A DNA stretch of 64,000 bases from Bactrocera neohumeralis (Eukaryota > Arthropoda > Insecta > Diptera > Tephritidae), in NCBI RefSeq assembly GCF_024586455.1, contig NC_065922.1, forward strand, positions 30,252,089 to 30,316,088, in the 5' to 3' direction. The notes under the pieces were generated by a model. That model did no database searches and was not told the origin of the DNA. It saw only the letters and a list, made by a program, of their open reading frames with translations. The translations under genes were made by a program, and so were the position numbers. Positions 25,111 to 37,675 of the stretch are shown here, one piece after another. Numbering within the stretch: the stretch's first letter is position 1; every line of letters starts with the position of its first letter.

Positions 25111-25159
25111 CAGACATATGTAAGTCTTTCCATGATGAAATGCCAAATAATACTGAACA

Positions 25160-25950
25160 AAAAGAAGAGAAAACCCTTCACAGGTGCATTTCTTTTAGTA
25201 ACTATGTGTCCAGTTTGTATGGCAGCTATATGCTATAGTGAGCCGATCTGAACAATTTCTTTCGATATTACATTATTTCTATAAAAATGAGGAAGTTTCC
25301 CATGCAAGCATTTGATTCCGATCATTCAGTTTTTATGGCAGCTATACTCGTATGCCATAGTTAACTGATCTGAACAATTTCTTCGAAGATTACATTGTTG
25401 CCTTAGAAAATAATCTATACCAAATTTGGTGAAGATACATTGTCAAATGTGAAAGTTTTCCATACAAGAACTTGATTCCGATCGTTCAGCTTTTATGGCA
25501 GCTATATGTTATAGTGGTCCGATATCGGCAGTTCCGACAAATGAGCAGCTTCTTAAAGAGAAAATGATGTTTACAAAATTTCAAAACGATATCTTAAAAA
25601 CTGAGGGATTAGTTCGTATATATACAGACAGACAGACGGACAAACAGACAGACAGACGGACATGGCTAAATCGACTCAGCTCAACATACTGATCATTTAT
25701 ATATATATTATATGGGGTCTCCGATGCTTCCTTCTGGGTGTTACAAACTTAGTGACAAACTTAATATACCCTGTTCAGGGTATAATATAATAACACGACA
25801 GCTTGCCACGTCACACACGTGATCTGTCAAAAAAAGGCAAAAGCAAAGTACCTCTACTAGTATCACCCGTTATACACTTTATAGGATCTCTGACGTTTCC
25901 TTATGGGTGTTACAAACTTTGTGCTTACCATGTTGAGGGTATACAAATTT
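25160..25950 (-). repeat. Dispersed ~155-bp-unit repeat, reverse copy with CAGA tract
   Basis: Three diverged units occur in reverse orientation (gtttgtatggcagctatatg near 25213, then similar at about 25330 and 25490). They are followed by a (CAGA)n/(CGGA) tract at 25625-25660 and the closing block tatggggtctccgatgcttc and ataccctgttcagggta (about 25710-25785). A partial second closing block lies at 25880-25945. The frame at 25495-25692 lies within the repeat and is not a gene. Confidence 0.75.
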
Positions 25951-27017
25951 ATTAGCGTGATTTGAGAGCTAATTCGTTAGGAGGGATTAATTGTGTAAAA
26001 TTGAACATATTCTTAGCACATGAAATTGGTTTAATTCAGATTAAATCACTGATTCATTAATAAAAGCAAAAAAAAAAAAATATTTTTCCGTCATTGAGTG
26101 TATAAGGATATATAACACAATATTTCCTTTTGTTAGTTAGCTGCTGCGCTGACAGCTGCTCGATCATTTCTCGCCTCATTTTGCTATTGATTTCTTTCTT
26201 TTTATATCACAATGTTTCGAATTTCTTTTTACATAAATTTTATGATTCATTTTTGCTTTTATTCCTTTTGTATTTGAATACGCGTGTTTTTGCACATACT
26301 CTCATACATATGTACAAACATATGGGCGTGCTGGGATTCTCTGCCACCAGCAGACACTGCAAGTTTGCCACACGAATGACAGTTGCCAAGCCGGCTATGA
26401 CTGCCAGCCGTGCTAATGTCATTACTACTACACACATTTATTTCTTTTTTTTGCTGCTGTACCACAGCTGCTACCAAGCGCTGGTGCTGAAGATTTTTCA
26501 GCGAAGCGATGATGAATGCCAGTTGTGGATGTGTATGTGTGCAGCAGCAAGCGCATTTACATAAAAGCCATTATATTGTGCATAAACATATGTACATATA
26601 TTATAAGTATGTGTGTATGTATATATATAAGTCTGTTGTTGCATGTGTGGTGTGCAAATTTGTGATAACGATAGAGCTGAAAGTAATTGAATGCTGCTTA
26701 AATGAAATTAATGAGTCTTATAAAAACTTGTGAGACTTGCGGGCGTCAACCACTTTGCACACCACACGCCAATGCCTTTTGCCTTTTATTGCGTCTAAAT
26801 AGCGTCGTGAAATGCCGAATGCTTCTACATATACATATGTACATATGCATAAACGAGCGTATGTATGTATATGGATTTAAAAAGCGTGTATGTGTGTGTG
26901 TTCGTGGGTGCTGCCGTTTGGTGTTGTGCAAAATATGAATCCTAATAGGCCCTAAGGGGAGGTGGCAGTATAGACTATTATAATGAACACGCGACTGCAA
27001 ATGATATTCAAAGGATA
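25951..27017. other. Non-coding, repeat-poor island
   Basis: No exon can be supported. About 26130-26800 is unique-looking sequence with tgtgcagcagcaagcgc-type triplets and catatgtacatata tracts. The 144-residue plus frame at 26130-26564 and the opposing frames lack any domain, and their coding is probably fortuitous. Confidence 0.4.
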
Positions 27018-28090
27018 TTAACCCATTTTCAGCCATGCTGTTTTTCGATTATTTTGTTTAATTTTTAGTAACGGAAATTGCTGACTCTATTTTATGTTCT
27101 TACTTAAGCAATATTGTTTTTTTTTTCAAAATGGTCCTATTTTGTTAGTAAAAACGTATTTTTGTCTAATAAAATTTTGAATATACTTTGAAAATAGCAC
27201 TCAATTTCACCCTAAGTGAATTTTTTTTAAATTTTATTGTTTAAGTTCTTAAAATATACCAGACCCGAAAAGCATTTTAAAAAATACTTTCTGCATTTTT
27301 TTAATTTAAAAAACAACTTTTAAAATTAATAAAAATTGAAAAGGTTGTTTTTTGCGTTTTTTTTTTTTGAAAATTAAAAAAATTAAAATTGAAAACAACT
27401 ATTCTTAAAACATTTGGCGTTTTTTTTTAGTTTTCAACAACAAAACATCTTTTAATGTTCAAAGCACAACTTTTTTTGCTTTTTTATTTGTTAACAAAAT
27501 TTTCAGTTTTTTTAATAAAAAAAAGATTTGAAAACAACTTTTTTCAACATTGAGAATTTTTTTATTAATTTTCAAAAATAAAAAACAAATTCTTTTAGTT
27601 TTCAAAGCAAAACTTTTTTGCTTTCTTATTTAAATTTTCAGTTTTTTTATAAAAAAAAGTTTTGAAAACAACTTTTTTCACAGTGAAATTTTTTTTTTTA
27701 TTAATTTTCAAAGTTAATAAATAAACTTTTTTTAATTTTCAAAACAAAAATATTTTTGAATTTTCAAAACACAACTCGTTTTTGATTCATTTATTTATTA
27801 AACTATGTAGTTTGTTTTTTTGTAAAAAAAATGTAGAAACTTGAAAATAACTTTGCAGAAAAGTTTTTTTAATAAAAAAAGTATGTATTTCACAGTTGAA
27901 GCAAAAATTAGTTTTGTCGAAAAACTAAATTTTTTTATATTCGCATAGATTTATTTACATAAATTAACCGGGTTTTCTACACTTTTTATTCGAACTAGTG
28001 CTTACCTTTATTTAATTTTGTAATTTTAATCTGAAAAATCTATATTCCTCACTATTATTGAACACACAGTTGCAGGCAGTAACGGGTTAA
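27018..28090. mobile_element. TTAACCC-ended AT-rich element, piggyBac-like MITE candidate (1073 bp)
   Basis: Bounded by TTAA at 27018-27021 and 28087-28090. The ends read inward TTAACCCATTTTCAGCC on the left and TTAACCCGTTACTGCC on the right. TTAA duplication followed by CCC is the hallmark of piggyBac-type insertion. The interior is extremely A/T-rich and made of diverged tandem repeats with no transposase frame, so it would be non-autonomous. The inverted repeats are short and imperfect, so the family call is tentative. Confidence 0.5.
27440..27862. repeat. Diverged tandem repeats, period about 135 bp
   Basis: Three successive units share the order caaaacttttttgctttt, attttcagttttttt, gaaaacaactttttt and ttattaattttcaaa. 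They start near 27450, 27594 and 27727 and become more degenerate to the right. They lie inside the TTAACCC-ended element. Confidence 0.6.
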
Positions 28091-29359
28091 ACAGCCCCAT
28101 CTAATGAGTAGCTCAGTGACTCTTGAACATACATTAACGCACATTGCGAACACATGCACATACTCGTTTGTACACACGCATGCTAATGAATGAATGAGCG
28201 TCGCGAAATATGTGGCGTAAATGATTGAAATCCGCGCCTGAATGATGGAATAATAGGCTTCCTGCTGCTTGCTATTATCGACCGCTGCCACATTGGCCAC
28301 CGCAACAACCCACGCTACACGTCACTGCAATTATTTGCGCTGAATGCGTTACACTAAAGCGCTGACTGCCGCCGACTGCTATTAGCAGCGCATAGCGGCA
28401 CAGCGCCCGCATGGCAGGCGTTTGTGAAGCGTCAGCCGTTTATGACACATTTTAGCACATCGCACCCCCACCCGCCGCATGGCGTTCAGGCATTTTAGAA
28501 ATGTTTAGATATTCATCGAAATTGTGCGCGCTGAACATTATAGCTAGTGAAAATCCTGCTGAAAACGAGGCGACAAGACAGCAGCCGGTGAAACTGCTTA
28601 AATTGCTTGATGACAGTATCATAATTGAATTTATGAGTTTCCACACCTACTCAACTCGCTGCCTTTTGTCAAGATTTTCTATTCATTTACATAAATATTT
28701 GCCAACCTTTTTTCGTTGCTCTGCATATATCAACTACGTAGCGGCGAAAATTGTTTTACTACTGTTAATGCATACACCCACACACACACACACACACAGA
28801 AATATTAATGAAATGGGAAAGTGGCAACAGTGATAGAAGTGGCAGTGGCAGCAACAGCGGGCAAAGATTGCTCATTCTAATTTCAACTAAAACGAAGCTT
28901 TTTAGTGTGCCTCTTCTTCTTCTTGTTCTTCTGTAATATTTACTTGTTAATTGAATTTTGTGCGCTTTCACAGAGAGAATACTATAGCAATTTGAAATCT
29001 AATTTCAGAGTTTATGTGCGACAACTAAGCTTTGGCAATTTTTCATAGCCAGGTGTATATATTCGACTATAGCGTATATACTCGGGTGGCCAAATTGATT
29101 TAAAATTTAAACTGGGCATATTTTTGTGCACTATGCCAGAATAAAGTCGAGCAAAATTTTAGTGTGAACTATTTTTGTATATATTTATATTAATCCATAC
29201 AACAGGAATTTTTCGGTAAAATACTTCAAATATTGCTGTTCAACAGACATAAAATGTTCTGAAAATAGTTTTTAGGAAATCTGTGGAGTTTGCAATCCTT
29301 GGTTGGATTTTATAACGATTCCGCCTTTAACAACCCTTCTTACATGTAAAAGTGTCCAG
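28091..29359. other. Non-coding, repeat-poor island
   Basis: About 28100-28960 is comparatively G+C-rich unique DNA (for example ctgactgccgccgactgc near 28360) with a CA microsatellite at 28779-28798. The 110-residue frame at 28501-28833 begins with a plausible-looking stretch but then reads into the CA repeat. I do not call it a gene. Confidence 0.45.
28779..28798. repeat. (CA)n microsatellite
   Basis: Uninterrupted CA dinucleotide run, about ten units. Confidence 0.95.
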
Positions 29360-29640
29360 ACAAGAACTGAAATTATATCGGTCAGTTTGCATGGCAGCTA
29401 TATGATATTATGGTTCGATCCGAATAATTTGTTCAGATATTATACCTTTACCATGCAAACAAAGAAGTTTTCTAAAGGAGAACTTGCATTTGATCGTTCA
29501 GATTCAATGGAAACTATATGCTATCCTGGTCCGATATCGATGGTTCCGAGAAATGAGTAGACTCTGGGTGAGAAATGGGTGCGTGCAAAATTTCAAATTG
29601 ATATCTCAAAAACTGAGGGACTAGGGAGTAAATTGCATGG
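29360..29640 (-). repeat. Dispersed ~155-bp-unit repeat copy
   Basis: Reverse copy: atcggtcagtttgcatggca, atcgttcagattcaatgg and ctggtccgatatcgatgg. The frame at 29303-29560 is a product of this repeat. Confidence 0.65.
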
Positions 29641-29798
29641 ATGATTTTATCCGGAGTGTCCCCTAAGTAAATCCAAAAGTTTAGCACAACAAATTGGTAG
29701 CTTTGTTAGTTAAAAGAGACTTCGAAACGCTATGGCATAATGAATGTGAGGTTTCTAGCAAGTTTTAACCACTACGCCCATGTGTGCATTGTAGGGTG

Positions 29799-29818
29799 TT
29801 TTTTTTTTTTTTTTTTTT
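29799..29818. repeat. Poly-T run
   Basis: About 20 consecutive T at the left edge of the following MITE-like segment. Confidence 0.9.
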
Positions 29819-30586
29819 GAACTATTCATTTTTTTTAGTCCCATCATGAAATTTCCTTGGAAATACCCTAAAAAAAATTCCCTGAAAATTTGAGCCCTTA
29901 ATATGAACATTTAGGACTGGACCAAGGCACGTAAAAATTTTCCATGGAAAATACACGACAATCGTGATTTTTTATCTTTAAATTTCTATAGCTCAGAGGT
30001 ATTTTATGGCATCGCTTTGACTTTAGACACATATTCCTCAGAATTGAACACTCTACAAAAGTGCCCATTGCGACAAAGTCGAAACTCACACCGGCGAGGT
30101 AGTAAGGAGCTCTAAACCTGATTTTTCCACTAAATTCGCATTTTTTGTAACTCGTAAGTGACAAGAGCTATAGAAAAAATGTACATGACAAACTTGTAGG
30201 AAATTTTATTTGCTACAAAAAAGGTCCGAGGTCGCAAAATAGCTAATCTCGAGATATTCGGCTTTTTAAGTAAGGCTGTATCTATTTTCATAGATTTTTT
30301 ATTACACACCATTACATGCCTAATAGTGTAAAATTTCATGAAGATCGGTTGCGTAGTTCTCGAGAAATCTTGCCAACCGACTTCAAAAACACAGTTTCGA
30401 CAAAAACGCGTTTAAAGACGGCGCACTTAGCCTAGCTAGTCTCGAGCGCACAAGTTCTCAAGGCTGTATCTCCGAAACTATTACTCGGATCAACTTGAAA
30501 ATTTAGGACAATATTCTAGAGATGTTGTAGAATTTAATAAGATAACAAAAAAATTTTGAAACCCGTAAACACATGTAATCCCTTAA
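29819..30586. mobile_element. TTAA-family MITE, subfamily A related, right end intact
   Basis: The right end read inward is TTAAGGGATTACATGTGTTT (from 30586), close to the subfamily A terminus. Inside are gaagatcggttgcgtagttc, ccgacttcaaaaacacagtt and aaaaacgcgtttaaagacgg. These are followed by cgcacttagcctagctagtc and ttactcggatcaacttgaaa, in the same order as at 56800-57000. The left half (about 29819-30290) is a different module with no inverted end found, so the left boundary is uncertain. Confidence 0.6.
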
Positions 30587-32900
30587 GCTTACACGTTATC
30601 TCTCAAGTCATCTAGTCACGTCTGATTAGATGGTAATCACTAGAACTTGTTAAGTAGAAAAGTAAGAGTTGTCAATAATAAAAAAGTAATTACAGCCCTT
30701 CCTTTGAGCACAAAACTCGATCGTCGAACTTTTTCTGATTATGAAGTGTGTCGGTATAGACTTTCAAAGATAACACTCCTAGAAAAATGTGCTAAGAATA
30801 ATTATAAAAATAGTTTTCAAGAGATCCGTAAAATTCTAAGATGCTTACTATATATTCTCTCAATTTGATGATTTCTTTATTTTTTAAGTTTAATTGGCAT
30901 TTTAGCAATTTTAACTGCTACCTATTAGTGTGCACTACCACCCAGCTGGTTCGTTGTTAGATTTCACTTTTTTAACCAACAATAAAAAGATTGGCTCTTT
31001 AGTACCTAGAAATTCAATAATAAACCTGTAAAGTTTGTAGAATTTTGATTTTTAAGGAAATATGTAGAACCATCAATTTGTCGGTGAGCACCTTAAATAT
31101 AAAAAAAAATCTGGCATAAATGTGAAAACATAATTATATTTTAAATGATAGACTAGTGGATCCGGCCACGCATTGCTGTGGTATACATTTTATACTATTA
31201 TTCATATAATAAACTATTCAATGCAGTGAACATTTTTTTTACGAATGAAAGCGAAAACGTTTTTGTAGGTTCAAGAATCCTAGGGATTGTACTTGAGGTT
31301 TAATTTTGAATATGTTCATATAAATAAGTTTCATTGGAAAAAATAACGACTTTAAAGCTGCTTTCTCAATGTCTGGTTACCAGCCTTTCTGTCCAGTTAA
31401 TAGAGTTATCCGCTTAATAGATTGTACTTAATAAACATCAACAAATTGTGGGTCCAGACAATGTACATGGTTAATGGAGATGACCGCTTAATAGAGCGTC
31501 CATTTAATAGAGCTTTCACTTGTATTTTTTATTGTTTTTACTATCCTATCACTAAGTTGGTTTGAGCTGGACTCAGTGTGCTAAATTTCGCTAAAATGGG
31601 TACAGTAGTTTAGGAGTCCATCGCGGACAAACAACGTGACAAGTAATTTTTATATAAAAAGATGTTTGGTCACTTTATTCGTTCCCAACTTATCGATTGT
31701 AGTTTGAAACTAAAATGGTTAAATAAAAAAAATTATCAGAGACCGTTAGAAACTTCTTCCTTTTAATTTACTTATAACATTATCCAATCTCAATATTATT
31801 CCTGCCACATTTTTTTGCTAGAGAGTCTATTTGAGAACCATTCCTTAATAGTTATTCAAAAAATCAAACCAACTAAAGTTTTCGTTAATATTGAAAAACG
31901 ATTCCCATCAAAAATATGTTTTTAACACTCTCACTAAGACATGGCAGCGCAGTAATTTGCTTTCAAACACTTTCGTATTTCACTCACATTTCTGTTTGAG
32001 CACATTTTAATAAGCTGACGATGAAAAAAATTACGGAAAATATTACAATCCACACTGGACGTGTTGAGTAATGTTGGCGGCTGCTGCGGTGGTTGTTAAT
32101 GACAGTACGAGTACTGGCGCTCGCCACGCTTGGCATTACTGCGTACTAGTTATTTAATTAAAATATTAACCTTGCCACAGCTTAGGAAAATGGCGAAAAA
32201 AGCTAGCTGCTAAGGCCGACAGCGAATTACTATACATGGCATTAACGGTACACCGCCTGCTGGCACTAGTGAGAGAAGGGAAATGTAAGAAAATCTAGCG
32301 CAGAGAATAATTGACAGCAGCCGCAGCAGCATCCCTTAATGTCACTTTGACAAGCAGTGTGCGGTTAAAATGCTTTAAGTAGTTGATTTCTTCCTCTCTG
32401 TACGCTTTATTACGTACTTTGCTGATATTTTCTTATTCGTCTTATTCCTATTTTTGCTGCTCTTAATTTCTCAACCACAACACCAGTAAATGAGCGCAAT
32501 TTAACGGTTGATTTTTGCTAGAAAAAAGTACAGTTAATTAAGCCACTTACAATTCCCCAACTTCACTGCTTCAATTGGTGAAGAAGTCAAGACTTAATCG
32601 ATAAATAAATCCCAGTTGAATTAGTTTAAAATCCCCATCATGCTCGAACATTTGTTTTTAGTGTTGCATAATGAACTTTCTACATGTTCGACACGCTTGT
32701 ACACATTGGCAGCCCTGCAAAAAATTGTTGTACACAATGGTAACCCTGCCAAAAATTCGACAGGTCCGATATGAATCTGCGATTAGTCGCAAAGGAACAG
32801 GTGTCGAATAGCATTTTTGATGTTTGTATATGAAACGAACTGTTTCCTTTTGTTTGAGCATTAGCTGATGTTCCAATTGTACCCAAAAAGCCTGGTAGTA
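30587..32900. other. Non-coding DNA with transposon scraps and a unique island
   Basis: About 31150-31660 contains repeat scraps: ggccacgcattgctgtggta, a run with repeated ttaatagag motifs (31400-31520), and a closing gacaagtaatttttatataa. About 31950-32600 is unique, repeat-poor DNA with gcagccgcagcagc triplets near 32320. The opposed frames at 32658-32886 show no domain. Confidence 0.45.
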
Positions 32901-33338
32901 TTAAGGGGTTACATGGGTTTCCTCGAGTAAATAATAGGCTTTTTCAACAATTTTTTGTCGTATAAAAAATGGAATATCGGAAAAAATGCGGCCACGTTGG
33001 CAGGATAACTCTTAAAAGGATCATCAACCAAAGTTAAAAAATACGGGTTTTAGTTAAAATTTTAACTTATAACTTAGATGAAGGATAAAAGAACTGAAAA
33101 TTGGATTTTTGGCATACATTTTTACAAAAAAATTTCAAATAGTTATAATAGAAAAAATCCTTCTTCTAAGTCTTTTAGAATTGCACTCAAAGACCTGTGT
33201 AAAATTGCATGAAGATCGGTTGAGTAGTTCTCGAGAAATCTTCAAAATTTAGGAAAATATTCTAGATGTGTTGTAGAATTTAATAATACAATAAAAAAAT
33301 CGATTTTTTGAACCCCGTAAACCCACGTAACGCCTTAA
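32901..33338. mobile_element. Complete TTAA-flanked MITE, subfamily A, short copy (438 bp)
   Basis: TTAA at 32901-32904 and 33335-33338. The ends read inward GGGGTTACATGGGTTTCC and GGCGTTACGTGGGTTTAC. The interior keeps ggcaggataactct, tcaaagacctgtgtaaaatt and gcatgaagatcggttgagta, but lacks the segment with the gacggcgc module. It is therefore an internally deleted member. Confidence 0.8.
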
Positions 33339-35104
33339 TGAGAAATGTAAGCAGAGACTTCACTAATTTACATCCAACCATACCCTAAAGATATTCATTA
33401 GGGACTAACTAATAACTAATTGTATCTTAAAGACACGTGTTGGATACTAATTCATTCCAAATTGTACCGTATAGAGAGTTATCCGTGTATACTCTCTTAA
33501 GCATTACTCTCAAAATTTCTTGCTGGGATATGTACGAATTTAAATGTGTGTCTGTATATTCGTGTTTTTACTGTTTAGTGGTTTCTCAGCTAAAATTTTA
33601 CCCAATGAACAAGTTGTATTGGATTTTAAAGTATACATGTCAGGGTACTAATTGTAACGGTTTTGACTCCGTAAAGTGAAAAAAAAATACTAAGCGGATA
33701 ATTGTGACTTGCTATTGCTGTTGTAGTGACAAAAAACATTCCCAAAATTTATTTAAGAAAGGCTTGATACTTGGCCGGTTTGAATCCGCGTCCATTACAG
33801 AAACGTAGCTTGGAAACTAAAACTGGAAAGCAAAACTGGAAACTTTAACTGAAGAGTACGAATGAGGAAATTTAGTGTTTATATTCACTTATAAGTCAAA
33901 TCTTGGCGTAGTCTTTGCAAGCGTTCTAAGAAACTTCGATAGAACCAACTTCGATAGAACCAAACGTGTGCTGGGTGTAAGAAATTTGGTTCCGCCAGAA
34001 CTTAGATATTCCAAACAAGTTAGTGCTTTGCTTAATAAGTTTCGCGGTTAATCGACAGTTAAATAGCCAACGAAAATAATAAACTCACAATCACACAAAT
34101 ACCATAGTACCTAAATAATTTATATACTTCGGTTGCGCTCGATGGTAAATCGTGCAGAATATTGTGCACTTAACTGCACGTTTTATATGTTTATCTGGTG
34201 GTAAATTAATTAGCACGTAGTCCAGTGAGAAATGAGCTTTCACGATTAGTGCTAATCCAATAATGAAAGTAGGGCGCTCAAGCAGTCTAGATACATTCAT
34301 AAAACATCTATTTACAATAGATTTTCGAAATTTCAGAAAAATTCAAATTAAAACAATGGAATGCTAGTTTTGTTCATGATTATGTACAATTTGAGGTTAA
34401 AACTCCCTCTTGACTTTGACAACATAACTTTGTACACCCACACATATTTTTACCCCAGATATGTACACTTCAATTCAGACAACCAAACAAATCAACCGAT
34501 ACTGCAATCCAAAGTAATTAAGCAACCGGCAATCCAAACGAATTTTGCTGCAATGTCATCGTTTGTCTATTTGTCCGCCCATTCGGATTCATTATCGTGC
34601 TGAGTCATTAGCCTTCTGCTTTTACAACAGCACATCGGACTCTGCTGTTGTCTTCGTTACGCAATTCTTGCTGCTCTTCTTTCCTCGTAAACTATGGTCT
34701 AGCTAAACGCTCGCTAGCACGGCGAAATTTATTACTGCCTCAGTGGAATTTAATTACCATAAAACCACGCTAAATTTTTGAACTAGTTGCTGAATATCCG
34801 AGTGCTGGAATATCAGTGGCATTCCTGCTGTGGTTGAAGAGCGCAAAGAAGCTGCCGGCGTAAATGAACTCAGGTTGCAAAATAAAGCTACGTTTAAAAA
34901 AAACCACTCGCAATAGGAAAAATCATGCTTCCAGCCACAAAATTCACTAGCGCATTCGAGAATTCAGCTTATTAATTCGAAAAATGGCAGCCTTCAACTG
35001 GTTTCATGTAGTGGCGCTGAAAGCGAAATTCATATTTTTTTCATACAATGTTGAAATATTAAATGTATGGATAGCTGTGTATGTACCTGTATTTATAGAG
35101 GGTT
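33339..35104. other. Non-coding spacer, unique island near 34400-34900
   Basis: No supported gene. Positions 34440-34900 are repeat-poor and may be regulatory. The small frames in the interval show no domain. Confidence 0.4.
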
Positions 35105-36010
35105 ATCCATTTCGAGGTTCCCTAGTTAAAAAAAAAAAACGCAACAACTTTAAATTTAAACAGGAATATTTATTATCATTCTAAAGAGCATTCTTTGGCA
35201 ATTATTTTTTAAAGATTATTTCCTTCAAATGTTGGCCGCGACTACGTCTCAGATGGTCCATCCGTTGAGTCCAATTTTCGATGACTCATTCGAGCGTTTC
35301 GACTGGTAACTGGCGAACGACACGCGTGACGTTTTGTTCCAAGGCCTGAATCGAAGCGGAATTGTCCGCATAGACACAAGAAAAAGTCTAACGGTGTGAT
35401 ATCACGCGGTCTTGGTGGCCAATCGACCGACCCAAAACATGAAACGGCGCCGTCTTGTTGAAACCAAATGTCGGAGAGATCACGAACTTCATGGCGCGAT
35501 AACTGTCGCCATTGACGATTACGTTCTCACTGGCAACATTTTTGAAAAAATATGTACCGGGGCCCACACACCACACCAAACCGTTGTTTTTTCAGTATGA
35601 AATGACAGCTCTTGATTATCTTCTGGTTGCTATTCGTCTCAAATGCAGCAATTTTGCTTGTGAAGCCAAAAATAGGCCTCATCGTTGAACAAAATTTGGC
35701 TCGAAAACGTCGGATCTTCTTCAAGAGCCCATAGAGCGAAGCGCTATCGTTTGGGAAGGTCGGACGCCTTCAGTTCTAGCACAAGCTGTATTTTCAATTT
35801 AAAATCAATTTCAATCCGAGTCCGAGTTGCTGCAAACGGCACCGAATCGACTCCCCACGATCTTCGTGTACACTCTCAGCTCAGTCTCAAGATGGGTGAC
35901 GATGTTGCGAATAGTACGCTACGTGGGCCGATTATGCTGACCATAAGTTGAGCGAAGCGCTAAACAAATTCTTTACAGAACTGAACACGTTTTTCTCGAA
36001 AAGTTCTAAT
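35105..36010 (-). mobile_element. Decayed DD41D-type mariner-like element
   Basis: The left part (35215-35600) is the antisense of the C-terminal half: tcaaatgttggccgcgacta, cttggtggccaatcgac and cgccgtcttgttgaaacc are shared with 49335-49620 and 58995-59310. The minus frame includes VWCGPGTYFFKN and VIVNGDSYRAM, corresponding to the FFKDAVGRNVTVNGDRYRSM stretch of the clear copy at 58867. The right part (35640-35960) parallels 24670-25040. Stops and shifts are frequent. Neither end has a confident inverted repeat. Confidence 0.75.
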
Positions 36011-36934
36011 CACTCAATTTACTTGAACTTTGTTATGAATACTATATAAATATCTCTTTCATCATACACAAAGCATTGAGAAAGTTAAAAATTAGTGAAA
36101 AGTCGATATTTACATTTGAGTAGCGGCCTATTTAGAAAATTTCGAAATTTTTTCGATTTTTTTGTAATCAAGTACCCATGATTGTTAAATTTTCAAAATT
36201 ACCGCAAGCATACAAGTATAAATCGTGGCAAACGAGAACTCGGCCTCTCTTCTTTAACGATGAAAATGACATGTTTTTAAAAATTATTTTGTATACACCT
36301 GAAATGTGTTTGTTAATAGCCAAATAATATTGGATATTTGTGCCTCTAGACAAAATGAACCCCATTTTTACAACACTGAAGGTCATAATTTCTATCTTTA
36401 ACAGCATGAAAAAGACACCACTTTTTGAGGAGATTCATTCAAAGGTACATAAACGCAATTTTAAATATTGGTAGATGCTTCGCTAATGAAAACGGTTTGC
36501 TTCCACTCAATTTGTCACATAATTTTATTCTGATTTTTCTAGACTAGTGCCCCCTAGAATTCTAGTTAGTTAGTCTAACCATCTAACCTTATAATTTATT
36601 AATTGGCATTGCAAAGACTAATTTTAACTAATTTTATTTAGTTCGACTTTATCATGCTGAGCGAGGTGTGGAGGAGTTATATGGGGGATGAGAAGAGCTT
36701 TTCCATACGCATTAAATTTTGATATACTCACTTAAGTGAATTTCCACTCAAGTCCCGGCAATTAAGTCCTGTTACGCTTAACAGATTTCCAATTAACATA
36801 ATTACAGCGTTTTTCTGTAAATCAAAGTATTAGATTATCGCAATTTCAGTAAAGTAAAGGGGTTAATGACTTGATTAATTAATTGAAAAAGTGAACCGAA
36901 AATTTAACATTTATTTTTATACTCTAACAGAGTA
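36011..36934. other. Non-coding AT-rich spacer
   Basis: Nothing recognisable. The 79-residue minus frame at 36168-36407 has no features that support it. Confidence 0.4.
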
Positions 36935-37393
36935 TTACTATACCTCGATGTTTGTTATATTCAAAAGGAAACGTTAGAGACGCTGATGAGCTAAGTCCAG
37001 TTAGCCATGTCCGTCTGTTCGTCCGTCCGTTCATCTGTATATATGTTGTATATAAATTAGTCCCTCAGTTTCTGAGAAATCGATTTGAACTTTTACACCC
37101 ATCCTTTTCTCACCAAGAAGCTGCTCATTTGTCTGATCGGCCGACATCGGATAACTATAGCATATAGCTGTCATACAAACTGAACGATCGGAATTAAGAA
37201 TGTAAGGAAAACTGTTTCAATTTGCATAGGTTATTGCCTAAGACAATGATGCAAACTCTAAAAAAATTGTTGAGATCAAGTCACTATAGCATATATGTAT
37301 ATAGCTGTCTTACAAACTTACCGATCAAAGTCAAGTTCTTGTAAGGAATCTTTTGTATTTTTGAAGTATATTATAGCTTCGGTGCAACCAAAA
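36935..37393 (+). repeat. Dispersed ~155-bp-unit repeat, forward copy
   Basis: Begins with a tatactctaacagagta-type hairpin near 36917, then gtccgtctgttcgtccgtcc (about 37008), ccaagaagctgctcatttgt, and two units of catacaaactgaacgatcgg (about 37172 and 37310). It ends at the promoter-like ggtgcaaccaaaatt just before a subfamily A MITE. Confidence 0.7.
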
Positions 37394-37675
37394 TTAAGGG
37401 GTTACAAGGATTACCTCGTGAAAAAACAGCATTTTTTCAAAAATTGTTTTCTCACATAAGGAATGAAATATTTTATTATAATTTTTAATTGTTACATACA
37501 TACACTATTAACAAAGAAATTCTGAAATTTTTAGAAAAAATATTTTAAAACTTGGCCATTGCGACGCCATTTCCGGTGACCCCTCCGAAAAAAGATGCGC
37601 ACGCGTTGGCAGGATATGACTGGATTTTTGGCAGACATTTTTACAAAAAAAAAAATAAAAAATGGCGCTTACATA
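37394..37675. mobile_element. TTAA-family MITE, subfamily A, left end only
   Basis: Starts TTAAGGGGTTACAAGGATTA. It follows the family through acaaagaaattctgaaattt, cattgcgacgccatttccgg and cgcgttggcaggata, then ends in an A-rich run near 37660. The right inverted end is missing. Confidence 0.7.

Noticed and set aside
26130..26564. 144-residue plus-strand frame
   Set aside because: No domain, no splice or promoter support, biased Phe/Leu then Ala/Thr composition. Opposing frames are equally long.
28501..28833. 110-residue plus-strand frame starting in unique DNA
   Set aside because: Reads into the CA microsatellite (THTHTH). The coding look of the first 40 residues is not enough without splice or conservation evidence.
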